Shown here piece by piece: positions 1 to 4,886 of a stretch of DNA of 6,397 bases (the stretch's first letter is position 1; the number at the start of each line of letters is the position of its first letter). The DNA lies in the NCBI GenBank assembly GCA_005776735.1, contig SXOM01000273.1:1-6397 (forward strand), read 5' to 3'. The notes under the pieces were generated by a model that saw only the letters and a program-made list of their open reading frames with translations, did no database searches and was not told the DNA's origin. The translations under genes were made by a program, and so were the position numbers. Source of the DNA: Pseudomonadota bacterium. GTDB lineage: Bacteria; Myxococcota_A; UBA796; SXON01.

Positions 1-1
1 C

Positions 2-169
2 CCGTGGTGCCCGCCGCGGTGGCACGCGCGACTCGCGAGCTTGTACCTCGCCCAAGGGGAGCTCGACTCCGCCGAGCGCGAGCTGGTCGCGCTGGTGGTG
101 CACGACCCCGAGGACGAAGCGGCGCGGCGGGTGCTCGCGCGGGTGCGGGCGGCGCAGGCGCCGCGCTGA
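2..169 (+). CDS. TPR-repeat protein, C-terminal fragment
   Basis: This is the 3' end of a gene that begins before the window; the frame is open from base 2 to a TGA at 167-169 and gives 55 residues. The last ~45 residues read as one tetratricopeptide repeat followed by a capping helix. There is a helix A with the LYLAQGELDSAE pattern (the Gly and small residues sit where the TPR consensus wants them), a helix B rich in Leu/Val, then a HDPED turn and a final Arg/Ala-rich helix. TPRs are protein-protein interaction scaffolds, so the specific partner cannot be read from this piece. It lies 46 nt upstream of the double PilT gene on the same strand. A role in pilus assembly or motility is therefore possible but only suggested by neighbourhood. 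The family call is fairly good; the function is unknown. Confidence 0.6.
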   Translation, partial: PWCPPRWHARLASLYLAQGELDSAERELVALVVHDPEDEAARRVLARVRAAQAPR

Positions 170-174
170 ACCGT

Positions 175-195
175 CCGCGCCGCGGCAAGGCGCGG
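175..195. other. GC-rich inverted repeat (7-bp stem) between genes
   Basis: Bases 175-181 (CCGCGCC) pair perfectly with 189-195 (GGCGCGG) around a 7-base loop. The hairpin sits just after the stop of the TPR gene and before the pilT start. It lacks a following T tract, so it is at best a weak or factor-dependent end signal. In DNA this GC-rich such stems also arise by chance. Confidence 0.25.
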
Positions 196-215
196 CGGGC
201 GGGCTACTTGCCCGG

Positions 216-2441
216 ATGCCCACCGCGCTCGTGGATCTGCTCGGCATGATGGAGGCCGCCGGCGCCTCCGACCTGTTCCTGACCGAGGGGACGGCGCCCG
301 CGGCCCGCGTACACGGAGGCCTGCGCACGCTCGACGAGCCCGCGACCGCGCGGGCCGACCTCCGCGGCCTGCTCGAGGCGCTCGTCGCCGGGCCCGCGCT
401 CGCCCGTTTCGATCAGTCCGGCGACCTCGACGTCGGCGTGTCGCTGCCGAGCGGGAAGCGACTGCGCTTGTCGCTGCTCCGCCAGCAGGGTGCGCTCGGC
501 CTGGTCGCGCGGGCGGTGCCGGCGGGCGCGATCGAGCTGGCGGCACTGGGCCTGCCGGCGGCGCTGGCCACCCTCGTGGAGCAGCCCCGGGGGTTGGTGC
601 TCGTCACGGGCGCGACGGGGTCGGGCAAGAGCACCACGCTCGCGGCGCTCGTGCACCACGTCAACCGGACGCGGGCCGCGCACATCGTCACCAGCGAGGA
701 TCCCATCGAGTTCCAGCACCGCGACCTGCGCGCCCGCGTCACGCAGCGCGAGGTCGGGAGCGACAGCCTCTCGTTCCAGGCGGCGCTGCGTCAGGTGGTG
801 CGCCAGAGCCCCGACGTGATCCTCGTCGGCGAGATGCGGGACGCCGAGACCATGGGCGTCGCGATCTCCGCGGCGCTCACCGGCCACCTGGTGCTCGCCT
901 CCGTGCACGCGATCGACGCGACCCAGACGGTCCAGCGCATCCTCGCCTACTTCCCGGACGCGATGCGCGCCCAGGCGGCCCTGGACCTGAGCCTGTGCCT
1001 GGTGGGGATCGTGGCGCAGCGCCTCCTGCCGCGGGCGGACGGCAAGGGTCGCGCCTTGGCGGCCGAGATCCTGGCCAACACCCCTCCGGTCGCGCGGCTG
1101 CTCCGCGAGCAGCGGGTCGACGAGCTCCAGGACCTGATGCGCGGCTCGGGCGACCCGCTGTGCACCACGTTCAACCACGCCCTCCTCCGCATGCACAAGG
1201 CGGGGACCATCCGCTACGAGGTCGGGCTCGCCGCCGCCTCCAACCCCGACGAGTTCGCGCTCGCGGCGCGCGGGATGGCGGCCGGCAGCGCGGCGTTCCG
1301 CGCGCAGGCCGACCAGACCGACCACGGCCTGGACCTGCGTGCGCTGTTGGCCGCGGCGGAGGCGCGCGGTGCGTCCGACCTGCACCTGACCTCGGGGCGC
1401 ACCCCGATCGTACGGGTGAACGGCGCGCTCGTGCCGTTGGACGAGACCCCGCTCTCCGAAGCCGACATGCGCACGCTGCTGTACTCGGTGATGAGCGCGC
1501 GCCAACGTGCGCTCTACGAGATCGAGCGCGAGGTCGACTTCGCCCTGGCGCTGACCGAGGGGCGGCGGTTCCGCGTGAACGCGTATTTCCAGAAAGGGGC
1601 GATGGCCGCGGCGCTCCGCGCGATCCCGACCGAGGTGCCGAGTCCGGAGCTGCTCGGGCTCCCCGAGTCGGTCCTGCGCCTCGCCGACCGGCCACAGGGC
1701 CTGGTCCTCGTGGTCGGCCCCACCGGCTCGGGAAAGAGCACCACGCTGGCGTGCCTGCTCGACCGGATCGTGCGCACGCGCGCGTGCCGGGTGATCACCG
1801 TGGAAGACCCCATCGAGTTCGTCCATCCCAGCCGGCTCGCGACGGTGGACCAGCGCGAGGTCTCCGCCGACACCCTGAGCTTCGCGGCGGCGCTCAAGTA
1901 CATCCTGCGCCAGGACCCCGACGTGGTCCTCGTCGGCGAGATGCGCGACGCCGAGACCATCGGCGCCGCGATCACCGCGGCCGAGACCGGCCACCTCGTG
2001 CTCGCCACGCTCCACGCCAACGACGCGCCGCAGACCATCGACCGGATCGTCGACACGTTCCCGTCGCACCAGCAGGACCAGGCGCGTGCGCAGCTCGGCG
2101 CCTGCCTGGTCGGCGTGGTGTCGCAACGGCTCCTGCCGCACCGGAGCGGCCAGGGGCGGGCGGCGGTGTTCGAGGTGATGCTGGGAACGCCCGCGATCCG
2201 CACGCTGATCCGCGACGACAAGCTGCACCAGATCCACAACGCGATGGAGACCGCACGTCGCGAGGGCATGGTCACGCTCGACGCGTCGCTGAAGGAGGCC
2301 TACGAAGGGGGGCGGATCAGCTTCGAGGAGGCGATGCGCTACATCGTGAACCCGAAGGTGCTCACGCCGGTCGGGAGCGATGCGCCCACGCCGCCGCCCG
2401 CACCGCCCGCGCCGCCCGCGCGAAAACTCTGGGGCGGCTGA
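216..2441 (+). CDS. Tandem double PilT-type pilus retraction ATPase
   Basis: PilT-family ATPases are cytoplasmic hexameric motors that drive depolymerisation of type IV pili. Here two full modules lie in one 741-residue chain; a single PilT is usually about 340-370. Module 1 (~1-369) has N-domain ASDLFL at 17-22, arginines R82 and R84, Walker A GATGSGKST at 132-140, the Asp-box region SEDPIEF, Walker B DVILVGEMRD at 200-209 and the His-box H231. Module 2 has the same landmarks exactly 369 residues later: 386, R451/R453, Walker A GPTGSGKST 501-509, Walker B DVVLVGEMRD 569-578 and H600. Module 2 keeps an AIRNLIRE-like AIRTLIR at 660-666, the PilT C-terminal hallmark; module 1 has PVARLLR at the equivalent place. 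There is no N-terminal MshEN domain or zinc tetracysteine, so it is not the PilB extension ATPase. The last ~18 residues are Pro/Ala-rich. The ATG at 216 is chosen because it places MPTALVDLL at the usual PilT beginning, although no strong Shine-Dalgarno is visible. It could be a PilT-PilU-like fusion; which role each half plays is inference. Confidence 0.93.
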   Translation: MPTALVDLLGMMEAAGASDLFLTEGTAPAARVHGGLRTLDEPATARADLRGLLEALVAGPALARFDQSGDLDVGVSLPSGKRLRLSLLRQQGALGLVARAVPAGAIELAALGLPAALATLVEQPRGLVLVTGATGSGKSTTLAALVHHVNRTRAAHIVTSEDPIEFQHRDLRARVTQREVGSDSLSFQAALRQVVRQSPDVILVGEMRDAETMGVAISAALTGHLVLASVHAIDATQTVQRILAYFPDAMRAQAALDLSLCLVGIVAQRLLPRADGKGRALAAEILANTPPVARLLREQRVDELQDLMRGSGDPLCTTFNHALLRMHKAGTIRYEVGLAAASNPDEFALAARGMAAGSAAFRAQADQTDHGLDLRALLAAAEARGASDLHLTSGRTPIVRVNGALVPLDETPLSEADMRTLLYSVMSARQRALYEIEREVDFALALTEGRRFRVNAYFQKGAMAAALRAIPTEVPSPELLGLPESVLRLADRPQGLVLVVGPTGSGKSTTLACLLDRIVRTRACRVITVEDPIEFVHPSRLATVDQREVSADTLSFAAALKYILRQDPDVVLVGEMRDAETIGAAITAAETGHLVLATLHANDAPQTIDRIVDTFPSHQQDQARAQLGACLVGVVSQRLLPHRSGQGRAAVFEVMLGTPAIRTLIRDDKLHQIHNAMETARREGMVTLDASLKEAYEGGRISFEEAMRYIVNPKVLTPVGSDAPTPPPAPPAPPARKLWGG
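264..1109 (+). repeat. PilT module repeat, copy 1 (period 1107 bp)
   Basis: This covers residues 17-298 of the double PilT. It aligns to copy 2 with a constant offset of 369 codons, checked at ASDL, the RxR pair, Walker A, Walker B and the His box. By eye about 75 of 118 residues match between 130-247 and 499-616. The longest DNA identity noticed is 19 nt over the Walker B region (820-838 against 1927-1945). Confidence 0.85.
1371..2216 (+). repeat. PilT module repeat, copy 2 (period 1107 bp)
   Basis: This is the second unit of the in-gene duplication, residues 386-667. It is the more canonical copy, retaining TLHANDA at the His box and AIRTLIR near its end. Divergence from copy 1 is spread over the whole unit, which argues for an old duplication and against an assembly error. 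Confidence 0.85.
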
Positions 2442-2444
2442 CCC

Positions 2445-3257
2445 GTGCACCTGCAGCGCCTCGACCCCGGTGTGCTCGACCGCCTGGCGCCCACGGCCCC
2501 CGCTTCGGTGAACCGGACCCTGCTCCGGGACGCGGGGTTCTTCGCCGAGCCTGCGGGTGCGGGGCCGCCGGGCACCGACTTCATCGCGCTCCGCGTCGCG
2601 CTCGGTGCGGTGGACAGCGCGGAGCGGGAGATCGAGGTGCTCCTCAACCCGATTCCGTGGCTCGTCGGCACCGTCCCGACCGCCGTGCGCTGGGGAGTGG
2701 TCGCGACCGCTGCCGTGCTCGCCATCGTGGGGGGCGCGACGACCGGCCTGGGGACGATCTGGGCGCTGGTGGGCACGCCGCTGGTCCTGACCCCGCTGTG
2801 CCTCCTGGGACTCGCGTGGGCGTTGGTGCAGGACCAGGCGCGGCGGCGGAACCTCGAGGTGGTCGACGCGCGTCGGCGGGCCCAGGGCGCCGCGCTCGTG
2901 GCGGCGGCGGAGCGGCTCGCCACCCAGACCTTTCGGGTGGACGTGGGCACCACGCGCGTCGTGAGCGTGCCCCACCTCGCCTGGGTCGAACACCGCCTCC
3001 GCGACCTGCGGGTGCACCGCGCGCCGGGTGCGCCGCCCGCCCATGACGCGCTCGTGCTCGAGCTCGCGGCGGCCCGCGACCGCATCCAGGCGGCGCTCCG
3101 GCAGCCGCGGCCGCCCGTGCCCGAGCTGGAGGTCGAGTTCGCACGGCTGCGGGAGGGGTTCTCGGCGTTGCGCATCCCCCCGGAGCGGAGCGGTGACGGG
3201 GTGCGGCTCGACGCGCTCCTCGCGGCGGGTGCGGCGGGGCGCGCTTCGGGGAGGTGA
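2445..3257 (+). CDS. Hypothetical protein with two central membrane segments
   Basis: I do not recognise this 270-residue protein. It has a soluble N-terminal part (~1-80), then two hydrophobic stretches (~82-101 and ~103-127) separated by a short Gly/Thr turn, forming a helical hairpin. R82 precedes the first helix and the basic cluster RRR at 133-135 follows the second, so by the positive-inside rule both ends probably face the cytoplasm. The C-terminal half (~137-270) is Ala/Arg/Leu-rich with likely amphipathic or coiled-coil helices around 199-219 and 226-243, broken by a PRPPVPE segment. There is no signal peptide, cysteine motif or catalytic motif that I can name. The GTG at 2445 lies 3 nt after the double-PilT stop with a weak GGGGCGG ribosome site at 2431-2437. 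Its stop overlaps the next start. It is probably cotranslated with both neighbours and could serve either the pilus ATPase or oxidase assembly; neither is demonstrated. Confidence 0.75.
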   Translation: MHLQRLDPGVLDRLAPTAPASVNRTLLRDAGFFAEPAGAGPPGTDFIALRVALGAVDSAEREIEVLLNPIPWLVGTVPTAVRWGVVATAAVLAIVGGATTGLGTIWALVGTPLVLTPLCLLGLAWALVQDQARRRNLEVVDARRRAQGAALVAAAERLATQTFRVDVGTTRVVSVPHLAWVEHRLRDLRVHRAPGAPPAHDALVLELAAARDRIQAALRQPRPPVPELEVEFARLREGFSALRIPPERSGDGVRLDALLAAGAAGRASGR

Positions 3258-4072
3258 GCCTGCGCCGCGCGGTGGCGCGCGGACACCGCCCGACGAGCGG
3301 CCGGGCCTACGCCACCGCCCCGGGCTATCGGGCTCCCGTGGCGCCGCCCCGCCCTCCCGTGGAAATCCCGCCGCGTGTGCGGGTGCTCGCCGCGTTCGTC
3401 GGCACGGCGGCCCTGTGCCTGTGCGTCTGGCAAGGAGTTCGGCACGTCGAACGGAACGAAGGTCGGGAGGCGGCGCTCCGGGTCGAAGGCTTGCCGGTGC
3501 TCACCGAGCCCGTGGCGCCCGCGCCGGAGCACGCGTGGCGCGTGGTCCGCTGGTCCGGCCGGTGGGACGGCGCGCCGGAGCTCATCGCCGGGCGGCAGCA
3601 CAAGGGGCGGCGCGGGTACGGCGTGGCGCAGCGCTTCGTGCGGGGCGACGGGGTGGCCCTGCTCGTCGACCGGGGGTGGCTCGACGCGGACGGGCTCGCG
3701 GGGGAGCTCGAGGTCCTCGCGGGACAGGGGGCCTCGGGCGCCGAGGCGGTGCTGGTGGGGCTGCTCGTGCCCACGTTCGGGAACCCGGACGCGTCGCCCA
3801 GCGCGGGACACGGCACGCGCATCTGGCCGGCCAAGGCGTGGCCCGCGTTGATGGCCGTCACGCGCACGGACCAAACACTCTACGTGGCGTCGGGAGCGGA
3901 GGATGGTTCGGCCAGTGCGAATTCGCACGCTGTGGACGGGTTCGCGCAAGTGCCGGCGCGCGACGACACGAGCCTGCACTACGCGTCTCAATGGTTCGCT
4001 CTCGCCATCCTCGCGTCGATCGCCGCGATCCCCCGAGCGGCCACGCGCATACGCGATTTTCTGAGTGCCTGA
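3254..4072 (+). CDS. SURF1-family cytochrome oxidase assembly protein
   Basis: SURF1 (Shy1/CtaG-independent branch) proteins are membrane factors that assist heme a3 insertion into subunit I of heme-copper oxidases. This 272-residue product shows the family layout. There is a transmembrane helix at ~44-62 ending in a VWQGVR motif (compare the family's GxWQxxR), then a periplasmic domain with RWSGRWDG, GRQHKGRRGYGV and LLVDRGWLDADG (the family's G-y-V-x(n)-VNRGW core). A C-terminal SLHYASQWFALAI motif then runs into a second helix at ~246-260. GTG at 3254 overlaps the preceding TGA (GTGA), which suggests translational coupling; the GGGGAGG just before it is too close to be an ideal ribosome site. 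The ~40 residues ahead of helix 1 are Arg/Pro-rich and long for the family, so GTG at 3338 or 3359 are alternative starts. Its position just upstream of the cox genes fits the assignment. Sequence similarity is moderate but the motif order is convincing. Confidence 0.85.
   Translation: MSLRRAVARGHRPTSGRAYATAPGYRAPVAPPRPPVEIPPRVRVLAAFVGTAALCLCVWQGVRHVERNEGREAALRVEGLPVLTEPVAPAPEHAWRVVRWSGRWDGAPELIAGRQHKGRRGYGVAQRFVRGDGVALLVDRGWLDADGLAGELEVLAGQGASGAEAVLVGLLVPTFGNPDASPSAGHGTRIWPAKAWPALMAVTRTDQTLYVASGAEDGSASANSHAVDGFAQVPARDDTSLHYASQWFALAILASIAAIPRAATRIRDFLSA
3915..3928. repeat. Perfect 14-bp palindrome inside surf1
   Basis: GTGCGAATTCGCAC reads the same on both strands. It lies inside the SURF1 coding region, about 195 nt before the cytochrome c start. 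A perfect 14-bp palindrome is expected about once in 16 kb by chance, so finding one here is not significant alone. An operator role is only a possibility. Confidence 0.3.
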
Positions 4073-4077
4073 CTGGT

Positions 4078-4093
4078 CTATCCATAGTAATAG
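4078..4093 (+). promoter_or_regulatory. AT-rich patch, possible cox operon promoter region
   Basis: Between the SURF1 stop and the cytochrome c start lies CTATCCATAGTAATAG, 11 of 16 bases A or T in a window that is otherwise strongly GC-rich. CATAGT (4083-4088) and AGTAAT (4086-4091) each match four of six bases of a -10 hexamer. I see no good -35 hexamer at proper spacing, so a sigma-70 call is weak. It could equally be the recognition site of an alternative sigma factor or regulator, or a spacer without function. Confidence 0.3.
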
Positions 4094-4108
4094 GGGGCCT
4101 CACTTTTC

Positions 4109-4113
4109 AGGAG
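4109..4113 (+). promoter_or_regulatory. Strong ribosome binding site for cytochrome c gene
   Basis: AGGAG ends 9 nt before the ATG at 4123. It is the clearest free-standing Shine-Dalgarno in the window, consistent with the cytochrome c gene being the first gene of a translational unit. It fixes the start, which also gives a proper lipoprotein signal. Confidence 0.75.
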
Positions 4114-4122
4114 TGACCCGGA

Positions 4123-4758
4123 ATGCCCTCGGCGCGCCCGATCATCCTCGCTGCGGCGCTGGCCTGTCTGGCCGGCTGCGCCGCCGAACTGCCGGCACAG
4201 GGTGTGGCGCGCGGTGAGGTGCTGTTTCAGAACTGCACGCAATGCCACGGCGTCGACGGCGGCGGGAGCGACCTCGTGGCCGCCCCTCCGATCGCCGGCC
4301 TCCCCGCCTGGTACGTCGAGGTGCAGCTCAACAACTTCCAGACCGGGCTGCGCGGCGCCCACGCCGACGACGTCGAGGGCCTGAAGATGCGCCCGATGGC
4401 GCGCACGCTCAAGTCTGCCGCCGACGCCAAGGTGGTCGCGGAGTACGTGGCGGGCCTCCCGGCCAAGAAGGGCGCCGCCCGCGTCACCGGCGACGTGGCC
4501 AAGGGCCAGGCGGCGTTTGCGACCTGCGGCGCGTGTCACGGCACCGACGGCAGCGGCAATGAAGCGCTCAAGGCGCCGCCGCTCAAGCAGATTCCCGACT
4601 GGTACGTGGTCAAGCAGCTCGGGAAGTTCAAGTCGGGCGTCCGCGCGTACGACCCGAAGGACGCCACGGGCGCCACGATGAAGGGCATCGCGTCCGGCAT
4701 CACCGACGAGGCCGCCATGCGCGACCTCGCCGCCTACATCCACACCCTCCCGCTCTGA
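4123..4758 (+). CDS. Diheme class I cytochrome c, predicted lipoprotein
   Basis: This is probably the electron donor to the oxidase encoded next to it. The 211-residue product begins with a short hydrophobic signal ending in the lipobox LAGC, so cleavage before C19 and lipid anchoring on the periplasmic side are predicted. Two c-type heme sites follow: CTQCH at 38-42 and CGACH at 135-139. The two halves repeat with a constant 97-residue offset: C38/C135, W63/W160 in the PxWYVxxQLxxFxxGxR segment, and M89/M186 as likely distal heme ligands (M92 in half 1 is Ile in half 2). This two-domain build is like cytochrome c4-type proteins. It is followed 7 nt later by a small membrane protein and then coxB. 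CoxB here has no fused cytochrome domain, so this separate cytochrome may fill that role. The exact partner, and whether it is a stable subunit of a supercomplex, cannot be told from sequence. Confidence 0.93.
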   Translation: MPSARPIILAAALACLAGCAAELPAQGVARGEVLFQNCTQCHGVDGGGSDLVAAPPIAGLPAWYVEVQLNNFQTGLRGAHADDVEGLKMRPMARTLKSAADAKVVAEYVAGLPAKKGAARVTGDVAKGQAAFATCGACHGTDGSGNEALKAPPLKQIPDWYVVKQLGKFKSGVRAYDPKDATGATMKGIASGITDEAAMRDLAAYIHTLPL

Positions 4759-4760
4759 GG
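4757..4760 (+). promoter_or_regulatory. Ribosome site overlapping the cytochrome c stop
   Basis: GAGG shares two bases with the TGA stop of the cytochrome gene (TGAGG) and lies 5 nt before the ATG at 4766. It supports translation of the 37-codon reading frame and coupling to the upstream gene. Confidence 0.55.
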
Positions 4761-4765
4761 TCGCC

Positions 4766-4879
4766 ATGGGTCACCCCGCCCCCTCCGAGACCGATGCGCT
4801 CGTCAACCAGGTCGCGTTCATCACGCTGGCCGGCTGCGTCGCGTTCATCACCGCCGTCATCGTCTACGTCCTGAGCTGA
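4766..4879 (+). CDS. 37-residue single-helix membrane protein in cox operon
   Basis: This short frame runs from ATG to TGA exactly between the cytochrome c and coxB genes. Its product has a polar N-terminus (MGHPAPSETDALVNQ) and one hydrophobic helix at ~16-36 that ends the protein (last residue S37). It contains no Lys or Arg, so the positive-inside rule gives no orientation. The helix contains VAFIT twice, nine residues apart. The gene has its own GAGG ribosome site at 4757-4760, leaves only 7 nt before the coxB ATG, and coxB's ribosome site overlaps its stop. That packing is strong evidence that it is translated. Small one-helix subunits are known in heme-copper oxidases (for example the aa3-type subunit IV family), and this could be an analogue. 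I see no clear sequence match to that family, so the role as an oxidase accessory subunit is inference. Confidence 0.7.
   Translation: MGHPAPSETDALVNQVAFITLAGCVAFITAVIVYVLS
4811..4851 (+). repeat. 14-nt direct repeat, 27-nt period, in the small membrane gene
   Basis: GTCGCGTTCATCAC occurs at 4811-4824 and again at 4838-4851. The offset is 27 nt, nine codons, in frame, giving VAFIT at residues 16-20 and 25-29. It looks like a short in-frame duplication that lengthened or built the membrane helix. Confidence 0.85.
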
Positions 4880-4881
4880 GG
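4878..4881 (+). promoter_or_regulatory. Ribosome site overlapping the small-gene stop
   Basis: The stop TGA of the 37-codon gene runs into GG to give TGAGG; the GAGG core ends 5 nt before the coxB ATG at 4887. This is the same arrangement as at the preceding junction. Confidence 0.55.
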
Positions 4882-4886
4882 CGCAC

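Noticed and set aside
175..195. Rho-independent terminator after the TPR gene
   Set aside because: The stem is present but no T tract follows; kept only as an inverted repeat.
216..2441. Reading the double ATPase as PilB or GspE
   Set aside because: No N-terminal MshEN-type region and no zinc tetracysteine; module 2 has the PilT-type AIRTLIR end.
204..3044. Very long open frame (946 codons) on the minus strand
   Set aside because: It is antisense to the double PilT and the next gene, is dominated by Arg, His, Gly and Ala, and shows no motif. It is an artefact of high GC with few stop codons.
995..3046. 683-codon plus-strand frame overlapping pilT
   Set aside because: Out of frame with clear PilT motifs; composition is Arg/Pro/Gly-rich low complexity with no domain. 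Frame shadow.
2339..3991. 550-codon minus-strand frame across the unknown gene and surf1
   Set aside because: Its product is Arg/Ser/Ala-rich without recognisable domains, while the plus strand has a coherent SURF1 and a membrane protein here.
3028..4116. 362-codon plus-strand frame overlapping surf1
   Set aside because: Another frame shadow, Arg/Gly-rich, while the SURF1 motifs are in a different frame.
4078..4767. 229-codon minus-strand frame opposite cytochrome c
   Set aside because: The plus strand carries two CXXCH motifs with matched spacing; the antisense product has no motif.
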